From contig CAYFIR010000002.1 of assembly GCA_964343195.1 (NCBI GenBank), positions 1 through 64,000 of the forward strand: 64,000 nt of DNA. Direction: 5' to 3'. How positions within the stretch are numbered: position 1 is the first letter of the stretch; every line of letters begins with the position of its first letter. A program made the translations under genes and the position numbers. Below the pieces are notes generated by a model. That model searched no databases. It was not told where the DNA came from and saw nothing but the letters and a program-made list of their open reading frames with translations. The DNA is from CAYVAP01 sp964343195. GTDB taxonomy: Bacteria; Bacteroidota; Bacteroidia; J057. This document shows, in pieces, positions 16,020 to 23,843 of this stretch.

Positions 16020-16520
16020 TTAGGGCGTTTCCAGCATGGCACCCACCCATTCCTGTAATTCCTCGTAGGTGAATCCCTGTTCTTTAAATCCGGACTGATC
16101 CCCTTTCACGACCAGCGTAGCAGGAATAGCCCCACTCCACTCCGGGCTGATGCCGTTGATCCAGACATCCTGATTGGGGTCATCGAGGTGAATCACCGTA
16201 GACTTCAGCTCTCGCCTCGACACAAACTCCTCCATGCGCTGCTTAACATCGGGAAAGTCCAGGCTGACCAGCACCACCTTCACCCCCTGATCCGCATAGG
16301 CTTCATTTAGCTGCTCAAAAGCGGGCAGTTCTGCTACACAGGGTCGGCACCACGTCGCCCAAAAGTTGTAGACAATCACTTCTGCCTCCTGCTCTGCCAT
16401 AAATGCTTTCAGTCCTTCATAGTCCACTGTAGGAATCGAGGGAACATTGTCCTGACCAGTACTTGTCTGGCAGCTTACCAGTAGCAGTAGGGCCCACACA
16501 AGCCAATTTAGATGTTTCAT
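16020..16520 (-). CDS. TlpA-like thioredoxin-fold lipoprotein
   Basis: The 166-aa envelope thiol-disulfide oxidoreductase has a lipoprotein signal ending LLVSC (Cys17). The active site WCRPC has Cys58 and Cys61, and the cis-Pro loop GAIPATL is present. The linear pattern VIVYNFWATWCRPCVAELPA is the standard TlpA/ResA-like start. Such proteins reduce periplasmic disulfides, for example in cytochrome maturation, but no cytochrome genes are nearby. It is first in a probable two-gene unit with the TPR adenylate cyclase. Partner unknown. Confidence 0.85.
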   Translation of the reverse strand: MKHLNWLVWALLLLVSCQTSTGQDNVPSIPTVDYEGLKAFMAEQEAEVIVYNFWATWCRPCVAELPAFEQLNEAYADQGVKVVLVSLDFPDVKQRMEEFVSRRELKSTVIHLDDPNQDVWINGISPEWSGAIPATLVVKGDQSGFKEQGFTYEELQEWVGAMLETP

Positions 16521-16661
16521 AAATGGATTTGGTTGAGTATTGAGCTAATATCATACATGAATGAGCTTCCTGACACAAGACTGCCTGATCTGGAGAAGCC
16601 ATAAACCTTCTCCTAAGCTCACCGTTCTAAGATTGTTCGCAATTTAATCAGAATCGTTAGA

Positions 16662-17990
16662 TTGAATTTTCCCTCTGCCCTGCATGCTACATTTCCCTTT
16701 CGGGAAAAAATCCACCTGAATGACATCGCCTCCAACTGGAAAGAGCGACTGCTGTACTACAGCCAAAGCTTTCCCTTCGCGGCCGTTTATGACTCCTGCG
16801 AATCCCGGGTTGATCAGTATGGTCAGTATGAGTGGTTGATGGGGGTGGCAAATCGCCATGCCCGAACGTTTACTGAATGGAAAAACCTGAAGGGGAATTT
16901 GGGAAAATGGTGGATGGGGGTATTGCCATACGAGCTAAAGACCCAATTTGAGCCAAGTGTGTCCAGCCTCCACGAACCATGGATCAACTGGCCTGAAGTT
17001 GCTTTTTTTCAACCCGAGCTGCTGGTGCAGGTTTTTCGAAATGAGCAGACCATCCATCTGCAATCCCATGACGAAAGCCTTCTGGCAGAAGTGGTGAGCC
17101 TTTTGCAGACTTCTCAGGATAGCATCCATTGGGTTGACCTCCCAAATCTCCAGTTCGATGCCGGGTACTCGCAGCAAGCGTACCAGGACCAGATATTGCG
17201 TATCAAGGCGCACATCCGCGAGGGTGATTTTTACGAAATTAACCTGACCCAGGCTTTTCGGGCGAAAGTGAATCTGGAGCAGCCAGCAGCCATTTCTCAG
17301 CGACTCAAGGAAATTTCCCCGGTGCCGTTTGCAGGGTACTTCAGGTTTGAAACCTTGCACCTCATATGCGCGTCTCCTGAGCGATTTTTGCAAAAAAAAG
17401 GAGATCAACTCTGCTCGCAACCGATCAAGGGAACGGCCCCAAGAAGTCCCAATCCTACCATAGATTTCGCCAACCAAAGCTATCTTCAGACTTCGGAAAA
17501 AGAACAGGCGGAAAACGTCATGATAGTGGACCTCACGCGCCATGACCTTCAACGATCCAGTTTGCCCGGGAGCGTATCGGTCCCTTCGCTTTTCGAAATC
17601 CAGGCTTTCCCACAGGTATTCCAGATGGTCTCCACGGTGGTGAGCAGACTACGGCCAGACCTGTCCCCTGCTGAAGCCATTGCCCACACCTTTCCCCCAG
17701 GCTCCATGACAGGTGCCCCTAAAGTCATGACCATGAACATGATCGATCAGTTTGAACCTGAAGGGCGCGGAGCTTATGCCGGATCGCTGGGGTATTTTAC
17801 TCCAGAGGGCGATTTTGACTTCAACGTTATCATACGTTCGCTCATTTACCATCAGGATGAGCAAAAACTCAGTTACCACGTTGGAGGTGCGATCACCCAT
17901 GACTCCGATCCAGCGCAGGAGTTCCAGGAAACCCTTCATAAAGCCGAGGCAATCCGGCAGCTATTTGCCCATTCTGCCCCACATCCTTAA
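16662..17990 (+). CDS. pabB: Aminodeoxychorismate synthase component I
   Basis: Chorismate-utilising enzyme (442 aa) that forms 4-amino-4-deoxychorismate for folate synthesis, together with a glutamine amidotransferase. The C-terminal chorismate-binding domain (about 170-435) has EGDFYEINLTQ, ASPERFL, SQPIKGTAPR, HTFPPGSMTGAPK and GGAITHDS. The motif PIKGT with Lys256 is the PabB signature; TrpE and isochorismate synthases have other residues there, so I call PabB rather than TrpE. The only early start in this frame is TTG 16662. No pabA or pabC is adjacent. The next gene begins 8 bp after the stop and is probably co-transcribed. Confidence 0.88.
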   Translation: MNFPSALHATFPFREKIHLNDIASNWKERLLYYSQSFPFAAVYDSCESRVDQYGQYEWLMGVANRHARTFTEWKNLKGNLGKWWMGVLPYELKTQFEPSVSSLHEPWINWPEVAFFQPELLVQVFRNEQTIHLQSHDESLLAEVVSLLQTSQDSIHWVDLPNLQFDAGYSQQAYQDQILRIKAHIREGDFYEINLTQAFRAKVNLEQPAAISQRLKEISPVPFAGYFRFETLHLICASPERFLQKKGDQLCSQPIKGTAPRSPNPTIDFANQSYLQTSEKEQAENVMIVDLTRHDLQRSSLPGSVSVPSLFEIQAFPQVFQMVSTVVSRLRPDLSPAEAIAHTFPPGSMTGAPKVMTMNMIDQFEPEGRGAYAGSLGYFTPEGDFDFNVIIRSLIYHQDEQKLSYHVGGAITHDSDPAQEFQETLHKAEAIRQLFAHSAPHP

Positions 17991-17998
17991 TTTCGGGA

Positions 17999-18751
17999 AT
18001 GAATTCCCTGCGTCACTCTGAGAGCTGGATTTATGCCGCCTGTGTCACCCTGTTGTTGGGGCGAAGCTGGCAATACTGGTTCTGGGGCACTGCTTTTCAC
18101 GCTACTTTTCCCGCCATGGAAATAATTGCCGGATCCTTGTTTCTGGCGACCCTGGCTGGGCTCCTTTTTTTCAGGAAAAAGCGTTGGGTTTCCCTGGCGC
18201 TATTAGCATCCAGTGTTGTCTTTGCGGGTCAGTTTCTGCTGGCCTTTCCCCAAAAGGGATATCAATGGGCCTATCTGGTTGAACACGGTCTGGCCATCCT
18301 CACTCCAGTGATCTGTATGCTGTGGACCAGTAATCCCAAAGCGGCTACGCCACTCGCTCGATGGGCAACCGCCCTTACATTTTTGGGACATGGGATATAT
18401 GCCCTGGGGTGGCCCTACCCTACTCCGTCGCATTTTCTTTTCATGACGACCGAAGTGATGGGAGTGTCGCCTGAATCCGCTGTGCATTTTTTAAGATTTG
18501 CGGGCTTTATGGACCTGACTGTCGTTGTGGCGCTGATCTTTCCGGGGCCGGCGAAAGGCCTGTTGCTGTATGCCGCTTGTTGGGGCATGGCAACTGCTCT
18601 TGCAAGGCCATGGGCCTATGTTTCCTTTTCAACCCTGGGGGAAGACCTTCACCGGTGGGCCATGGAGGCTGTTTTCAGGGTTCCTCATTCGCTGGTTCCG
18701 CTCGCTATCTGGATCAGAACCAGTTGGGAAGAGGGGAATCGCCCAAACTGA
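17999..18751 (+). CDS. Multi-pass membrane protein of unknown function
   Basis: The 250-aa protein has about seven hydrophobic helices (for example around residues 12-28, 38-58, 64-82, 92-108, 115-137, 160-180 and 185-205) and many Trp residues. I do not recognise a family. It starts 8 bp after pabB, so the two are likely co-transcribed, which does not by itself imply a folate role. The phosphoesterase gene follows on the same strand after 81 bp. Inner-membrane location is the only safe statement. Confidence 0.7.
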   Translation: MNSLRHSESWIYAACVTLLLGRSWQYWFWGTAFHATFPAMEIIAGSLFLATLAGLLFFRKKRWVSLALLASSVVFAGQFLLAFPQKGYQWAYLVEHGLAILTPVICMLWTSNPKAATPLARWATALTFLGHGIYALGWPYPTPSHFLFMTTEVMGVSPESAVHFLRFAGFMDLTVVVALIFPGPAKGLLLYAACWGMATALARPWAYVSFSTLGEDLHRWAMEAVFRVPHSLVPLAIWIRTSWEEGNRPN

Positions 18752-18832
18752 GTCATTGTGATTGGAGGGTCTTTTCCGTTTATTGGGTTCAATTTTCCCT
18801 ATTCATTTCACCTATTCAACCTGCTTCTTCAC

Positions 18833-20731
18833 ATGACTTCACATTTTGGATACCTGGCTCGCACTGCCATCCTTACCCTGGCAATATTCCTGGCTTCCTG
18901 CGTTACAGCCCAGCGCATTCCAGGAGCCTACAGCAACATTGAAAACACATCTGAAGGACTTGTTCTCACCTACCAGGATGAGGCATATGGAGAGATAGAC
19001 CAGGGAGCTGTGTTTACGCTGGATGCAGCACTTGGCGCCCCCAAAGGAACCCGTGATGGAATCGCTTTTGACTTTCAGGCTCCTGGTCTGAGCGGGAAAC
19101 TGTATTACGGTTTTATCCACTACAACGATTCCCGACACCCCATGCCGGTGTTCTTTAAGCGGTATGCAGAGGTGGTAGAAGGCGAAGCTGAAATTGACAT
19201 CGCCAACCAGCTTTCGGGGCGATATGACATGATTGGCTGGGAAGAAAGTGGACAGGGAACCATGGGGTTCCGTCTGGTTGCCGACAATGGCCTCATCCTG
19301 TATGATGGCCGGGTAAGCTTCTCAGGTACCGGCCCTTTTAAGGTGGTCCCAACCATTATCGAAGGCCCTACGTTGCACCGTATAGGTCCGGATCGAGCTA
19401 CGATTGCTTTTACTACACACAAAAAAACGACATCTACCGTAACTGTAGGCGATCAAAGTATCGAATCAGACAAAGGTACCCAGCACGAAGTTGAGGTAAC
19501 TGGGCTGACGCCCGGCACCCTGTATGACTACACCGTAAATGTGGAAGGGTTTACCCAAACCTATCAGTTGGAAACGGCCCCGGAAACGGGAACCCGCTCC
19601 GCTTTTACCTTCGCCTATGCGAGTGACTCCCGGGCAGGACAGGGAGGCGGTGAACGCGAGATCTACGGGGCCAATGCCTATATCATGAAAAAGATCATGG
19701 CCCTGGCCATGCAACAGCAGGTCAAGTACTTTCAGTTTTCCGGGGACCTGATCAACGGGTACCTTACCAGTCCTGAAGAAATGGACCTGCAGTATGCCAA
19801 CTGGAAACACGCAGTTGAGCCCTGGTGGCACTACTTTCCCATCTACATTAGCATGGGGAATCATGAAGCCCTGACCCGGGTGTTTGGAAAGGAAGGCAGC
19901 CGCTTACAGGTGTCCGTAGACCGCTTTCCATACGAAACAGAGTCTGCAGAGGCAGTATTTGGACGCAATGTCGTCAATCCCCGGAATGGCCCCGCTGGTG
20001 AGGATGGCGCCAGCTACGACCCCAACCCCAACCGCACCGACTTCCCCAGCTACGATGAAAACGTATTTTACTACACCTATGACAACGTTGCGGTGATTGT
20101 CCTCAACTCCAACTACTGGTACGCCCCTTCTACGGGCGCCGTACAGTTAAGCGGGGGGAATATCCACGCGTATATCATGGATCAGCAGTTGGCATGGCTG
20201 GAACAAACGCTGGCCACCCTGGAAGAGGACGCGAACATCGACCATGTTTTTGTTACCCAGCACACTCCCTGTTTCCCAAATGGTGGACACGTTGGGGACG
20301 ACATGTGGTACAGAGGAGACAACAGTAAACGTGCCTGGGTTAACGGCAAGCCTTTGGAAAAAGGCATTATCGAGCGCCGGGACCAGTACCTCGATCTGTT
20401 GGTCAATGAAAGCTCCAAAGTAATTGCCATCCTCACCGGCGATGAGCACAACTATGCACTCACAACTGTGAGTCCGGACATGGATATGTACCCAGAGGCT
20501 TTCCCTGAAACAGAGAAACTGGAACTCAGCCGCACCATTTACCAGGTGAACAATGGAGCTGCGGGAGCACCTTATTACGCCCAGGAAGAGACCCCCTGGT
20601 CCGACCATGTCAGCGGGTTTACCACCCAGAATGCCCTGGTGCTGTTTGATGTGGATGGCGGTACCATCAGCATGCGGGTATTAAACCCCGATACCCTGGA
20701 GGAAATCGAGCAAAAAACCCTGAGGGAATAG
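18833..20731 (+). CDS. Purple-acid-phosphatase-like metallophosphoesterase lipoprotein
   Basis: The 632-aa calcineurin-like phosphoesterase is probably surface or periplasmic. ATG 18833 starts a lipoprotein signal (hydrophobic run then FLASC, Cys23); the frame is also open from a GTG at 18758. Beta domains come first, including a fibronectin/PAP-type module (about 190-265, HRIGPDRATIAFTTHKKT and TGLTPGTLYDYTV). The dinuclear metal site follows: YASDSR (Asp), SGDLIN, MGNHEA, TQHTPCF and TGDEHNY. The C-terminus is a short beta tail. It may release phosphate from organic esters or nucleotides; substrate unknown. A composite repeat arm begins 13 bp after the stop (20744), then a bidirectional terminator. 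Confidence 0.85.
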   Translation: MTSHFGYLARTAILTLAIFLASCVTAQRIPGAYSNIENTSEGLVLTYQDEAYGEIDQGAVFTLDAALGAPKGTRDGIAFDFQAPGLSGKLYYGFIHYNDSRHPMPVFFKRYAEVVEGEAEIDIANQLSGRYDMIGWEESGQGTMGFRLVADNGLILYDGRVSFSGTGPFKVVPTIIEGPTLHRIGPDRATIAFTTHKKTTSTVTVGDQSIESDKGTQHEVEVTGLTPGTLYDYTVNVEGFTQTYQLETAPETGTRSAFTFAYASDSRAGQGGGEREIYGANAYIMKKIMALAMQQQVKYFQFSGDLINGYLTSPEEMDLQYANWKHAVEPWWHYFPIYISMGNHEALTRVFGKEGSRLQVSVDRFPYETESAEAVFGRNVVNPRNGPAGEDGASYDPNPNRTDFPSYDENVFYYTYDNVAVIVLNSNYWYAPSTGAVQLSGGNIHAYIMDQQLAWLEQTLATLEEDANIDHVFVTQHTPCFPNGGHVGDDMWYRGDNSKRAWVNGKPLEKGIIERRDQYLDLLVNESSKVIAILTGDEHNYALTTVSPDMDMYPEAFPETEKLELSRTIYQVNNGAAGAPYYAQEETPWSDHVSGFTTQNALVLFDVDGGTISMRVLNPDTLEEIEQKTLRE

Positions 20732-20743
20732 ACGATCGCAGCG

Positions 20744-20825
20744 TAGTGGAACAAGTTCGGAGTCCGATGTTCGTAGTTTAAAGTGCAGATGGTCATGGGT
20801 AACTACCTCACTTTGAATGCACTGG
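20744..20825 (+). repeat. Composite intergenic repeat, arm C
   Basis: It begins TAGTGGAACAAGTTCGGAG and continues CGTAGTTTAAAGTGCAGATG, closely matching arm D (11563-11621, minus) and the arm after nuoB. It ends GCACTGGGTA just before the terminator hairpin, as arm A ends GCACTGGTAC. Codirectional with the phosphoesterase gene, 13 bp after its stop. Confidence 0.6.
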
Positions 20826-20831
20826 GTAAAA

Positions 20832-20866
20832 AAACGGGGAGGTGGCTTAAGCCACTTCCCCGCTTT
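20832..20866. terminator. Bidirectional rho-independent terminator
   Basis: CGGGGAGGTGGCTT (20835-20848) pairs with AAGCCACTTCCCCG (20849-20862) with one mismatch. A run of seven A precedes and CTTTTC follows. It can stop transcription from the phosphoesterase gene and, more strongly, from the minus-strand lipoprotein gene. Confidence 0.7.
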
Positions 20867-20904
20867 TCTTCCACTTCCTTCCATAATTCATTCCTGGGCC
20901 GAGA

Positions 20905-21128
20905 GGCACAATCCCCTGACTGTTGTAGGTTTTGCTTACGCAATTACGAATTATGCGAATTAACAGTTAAAATGGCCTATCATCGTTTATGCTTTCTGAA
21001 AGCGTCTCTTTGAAAAGGAAGACGAGCGTCAGAGACGCGAAGACGCCTCGTATCGGCTTAAAAAGCCTAACGAGCCAACTGTTAATTGGCGTGAATTACA
21101 AATACCAAATTTCGAATTCTTACCGCTA
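20905..21128 (-). repeat. Composite intergenic repeat, arm E, interrupted
   Basis: On the minus strand it begins CTAGCGGTAAGAATTCGAAA, four bases after the stop codon of the lipoprotein gene. The two halves (21093-21128 and 20905-20953) together match the uninterrupted copy at 503-572, and the 20955-21090 element separates them. Confidence 0.6.
20955..21090. mobile_element. MITE-like inverted-repeat element inserted in repeat arm E
   Basis: GCGAATTAACAGTT (20955-20968) and AACTGTTAATTGGC (21077-21090) form terminal inverted repeats with 13 of 14 positions paired, and 11 are perfect. GAATTA flanks the unit on both sides (20948-20953 and 21093-21098), as a target duplication would. The 136-bp interior has smaller hairpins (GCGTCAGAGACGC at 21026-21038) and no coding frame. 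The same repeat arm at 503-572 lacks it. Confidence 0.55.
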
Positions 21129-21131
21129 GTG

Positions 21132-21845
21132 CTAATCTCCCGACCATTCCACGACTTCCTCCAGGTAGATATAGCTTTCATCGGGATTAAACTCTCCGTT
21201 GGGACCATCAAAGATTAGGGAACGATCGTACTTTTTGATCAGCCCTACTTCGGGCGCATAAATTTCATATGCGTACCGATCGGTGATAAACCCTGAAGTA
21301 TCAGCGGCCTGTATCACCAGGACACAGTTTTCGAATGTCTTGCCTCGAACCGAAACTGTGGTATCTACCTGCTCATAGAAAAATTCCTCTGCATCCAACT
21401 CATTGAACAGGTTTCCGTTCCAGGTCACACCGGGGTATACCGGAAATTGCAAAACGACCGTTCTGCGGTTTTGCTCCATTCGCTCAGCATAGTAGTTTCC
21501 CCGGGGTTGGGTCTCGAAGTACTGTGTCCAACGACGGTCGTATTCCCATGCATAACTGGAGTCAAACCTTACAGGTGACTTATAAACATCTATGATTCTC
21601 AAGGGCCGACCACTGAGGTCTTCCTCTTCTCCGCCGAGGTCTTCCCGTTTGAAGTATAGGTCGGTAAGCGGGGCATTTATCCCAGCTGAATTAAAGGTGG
21701 TATCCTCCACATAGCTGATGCGGCTAAACCCACTCTGGTTAGGAAAAATCGTCAGGGTGTGGGCTAACACATAGGGTTTATCCTGCTCGCATGCGGTCAG
21801 CACAACCAGCGCCAGGAGGAGAAGAATCCCGAATATTCGTTTCAT
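21132..21845 (-). CDS. Lipoprotein of unknown function
   Basis: The 237-aa protein starts MKRIFGILLLLALVVLTAC, a clear lipoprotein signal with Cys19. The rest is beta-rich and acidic, with several Tyr/Phe-rich strands (for example YYAERMEQNRRTVVLQFPV, YAYEIYAPEVGLIKKYDR) in the style of Bacteroidota outer-membrane-associated lipoproteins. I do not recognise a family. The stop codon TAG lies four bases from a repeat terminus. The upstream gene (21928-23073) is on the same strand 82 bp away. Confidence 0.75.
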   Translation of the reverse strand: MKRIFGILLLLALVVLTACEQDKPYVLAHTLTIFPNQSGFSRISYVEDTTFNSAGINAPLTDLYFKREDLGGEEEDLSGRPLRIIDVYKSPVRFDSSYAWEYDRRWTQYFETQPRGNYYAERMEQNRRTVVLQFPVYPGVTWNGNLFNELDAEEFFYEQVDTTVSVRGKTFENCVLVIQAADTSGFITDRYAYEIYAPEVGLIKKYDRSLIFDGPNGEFNPDESYIYLEEVVEWSGD

Positions 21846-21927
21846 TGATTTGGGCGTTGCATTGGGTATAAAAATACCGATCGCAAAGGATCAAGAACAA
21901 TGCCAATCCTTCGACATCATTACGTGA

Positions 21928-23073
21928 CTATTCGACCTTGATGAGGGTCGCACGAAAGTCATCGACGGCATCCTGTTCATCAGGAGTGAGCAGGTCATAC
22001 AGAAACCCAAAGTATTCTGCATTGATGAAGTAGGGCAGGATATCCGGATCCGAAATGCTCACATTCCGATCCCGCAGCATACCCAGCATCATGGGCACCC
22101 AGTGAAAGGGATGGTACTCATGATTCATCTCATCCGCCATGGAGCGCACTTTATAGCCTTCTGGCCTCGGCAGCATTTGCCCCCCTCTGGTGGCGACCAC
22201 TACTTCATTGTTGGCGAGGACAGGTAATTCTCCAGGAGAAAAGTGCTCAGGGATACGGGCTTCAAGCTCCAGGCGTGCAAGCCGCTCTTCTTCAGCCCTG
22301 ATGAGGTGCACAGTGCTTTGAATGAATAGTTTCTGGACAAATAACCGGAAGGCAGTGCTGCTGGGAGTCTGTATTTCTCCTGTCGCATAAAGTACATCCC
22401 GCTCCACGTCCTCTACATACACGGTGCCACCAGCACGTAGATAGTAGCCCCTTACGACTCCTTTGTCCAGCTTTAGGTAAAGGGCAGTGGGTTCATAGGC
22501 TTTGGCAAATCGATCTCTCTGATCGCGATAAACCAGTGGTACTTCAGGGAACCAGTCCGTGCGAAGTTCGACCCGGTTATAGATGGAGTCATATCTCCCG
22601 TATCTGACCAGGATATGGTGCAGCAATATCTTATCGAATGGGGCCAGATTTTTCCCGATCAGGTATTTATCAACGAGTCGGGTCAGGTTGCGATTGGACC
22701 CGGCGTTTCCCATCAGAAAAATCTGCTCAAAGACCGCATTGAGGGCCTGGTTCATGGCTTCAATATCGATCGGGCGATTGCCCCTGCCATCTAGCGAATA
22801 CACCCCAAACCGTCCTGCTCTCAGGAGACAGCTATTTTTGTAGAAGGTTAGCTGAGCCAGATCCCCAAAATCCAGGGTCATGGTTTCTTCTTCGGGCTGG
22901 TACTTGCCTTTGAGCTCGAGATAGGCTCCCAATCTGAATGTATTCTCAGGAGTGAAGGGGTATCTCTCCAGATAGCCATTGATCAACTCCTCAAGAGGGG
23001 TTGAAGGCTGCCCGATAAGGGACAGGGTTCCTATCAGAAGAGTCGCAAAGGTCAGGAAGCATTTTCTGGGCAT
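21928..23073 (-). CDS. Secreted protein of unknown function
   Basis: The 381-aa protein opens with a signal peptide (MPRKCFLTFATLLIGTLSLIGQ). I chose ATG 23073 over an in-frame TTG at 23088. The mature protein mixes helix and strand and has conserved-looking segments such as EMNHEYHPFHWVPMMLGML and DILPYFINAEYFGFLYDLL near the C-terminus. The frequent Asn, Arg, Tyr and charged residues suggest a globular envelope protein. I recognise no motif or family, and there is no T9SS tail. Monocistronic or read with the downstream lipoprotein gene. Confidence 0.7.
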   Translation of the reverse strand: MPRKCFLTFATLLIGTLSLIGQPSTPLEELINGYLERYPFTPENTFRLGAYLELKGKYQPEEETMTLDFGDLAQLTFYKNSCLLRAGRFGVYSLDGRGNRPIDIEAMNQALNAVFEQIFLMGNAGSNRNLTRLVDKYLIGKNLAPFDKILLHHILVRYGRYDSIYNRVELRTDWFPEVPLVYRDQRDRFAKAYEPTALYLKLDKGVVRGYYLRAGGTVYVEDVERDVLYATGEIQTPSSTAFRLFVQKLFIQSTVHLIRAEEERLARLELEARIPEHFSPGELPVLANNEVVVATRGGQMLPRPEGYKVRSMADEMNHEYHPFHWVPMMLGMLRDRNVSISDPDILPYFINAEYFGFLYDLLTPDEQDAVDDFRATLIKVE

Positions 23074-23231
23074 ACTGAAGGAGAACAAAGATTCTGCCGT
23101 TTTGACTCAAAAAAACAAATAAATCAGGTCAACATCCGCGGCGCCACAATTTAACATATCGAAACAGGGAAAATTGCTTTATTAAAATATGAGATTATTG
23201 ATAATATCCCTACTAATTCCCTGAATATGAG

Positions 23232-23266
23232 AAAAAAAAGTGTCCTGAAGGTTGCTCCAGGACACT
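23232..23266 (-). terminator. Rho-independent terminator after the TerB-like gene
   Basis: AGTGTCCTG (23239-23247) pairs with CAGGACACT (23258-23266). On the minus strand a run of eight T follows. It lies 19 bp after the stop of the minus-strand gene at 23285. Confidence 0.75.
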
Positions 23267-23284
23267 AATGAGTTTAAGATTTTT

Positions 23285-23731
23285 CTAGTTCAGCATGGAA
23301 AGATTGATCACCGCTCTCTCTTCATCACTGATGCTCCCAAATCCAATTAGTCCTCCGGATGCTTTAGCGACCTGCTCTGCAAGGGTGCGCCAGCTTTGTT
23401 TGAGTATTTTGGCCAACTTATCGTCGAGTTTTTCAACAATTGGGGTAAGCGCTTCCAGTTTGCTGATGAGGCTCTCGGTATCTCCGGGAGTCCAATCCTG
23501 GGTTAGCTTATCCAAATCCGCATCAAAACGGGTAGCTACGGCTTCATAGTAGGGCTGAAGTTCTGCTTCAGCAGTTACGGTGCGGTAGTTGACCAGTTTA
23601 CTGGCCCAGGCTTCTTCCTTGCGATCGATTTTTTCATCCACTCCAGCTACCAGTAGGGTAACGGTGGCAGGGGCCAGCAGGAGCTGCTCAGATTCTTCGG
23701 CAGTCAGGGCTTTGAAGGCTTCTAAAGACAT
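23285..23731 (-). CDS. Small helical cytosolic protein, possibly TerB-like
   Basis: The 148-aa protein has no signal peptide and is almost wholly helical. Residues 15-40 (LLLAPATVTLLVAGVDEKID) resemble the start of a TerB-type helical domain with its acidic metal-site residues, and the end has GFGSISDEERAVINLS. The match is suggestive only. ATG 23731 is preferred to an in-frame TTG at 23749. A strong terminator follows, so the gene is probably monocistronic. Role unknown; TerB domains are linked to stress and metal responses in other bacteria. Confidence 0.65.
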   Translation of the reverse strand: MSLEAFKALTAEESEQLLLAPATVTLLVAGVDEKIDRKEEAWASKLVNYRTVTAEAELQPYYEAVATRFDADLDKLTQDWTPGDTESLISKLEALTPIVEKLDDKLAKILKQSWRTLAEQVAKASGGLIGFGSISDEERAVINLSMLN

Positions 23732-23843
23732 GTGTATGTTTTTGCCCAAAAATAAAGGAAAAAGGCAAAGGAGGAAATATTTTACCGTGTAGGCCCCTCA
23801 TTTACCTTTTTCCTCTCAGTCCCTGGCTAGCCAGCACACGGGT

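Larger units (their letters stand above)
20732..21131. other. Repeat-filled convergent intergenic region
   Basis: The 400 bp between the phosphoesterase and lipoprotein genes hold no gene. In order: repeat arm C (20744-20825), a terminator hairpin (20832-20866), and an opposed arm E (20905-21128) that is split by a small inverted-repeat element (20955-21090). Confidence 0.6.
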
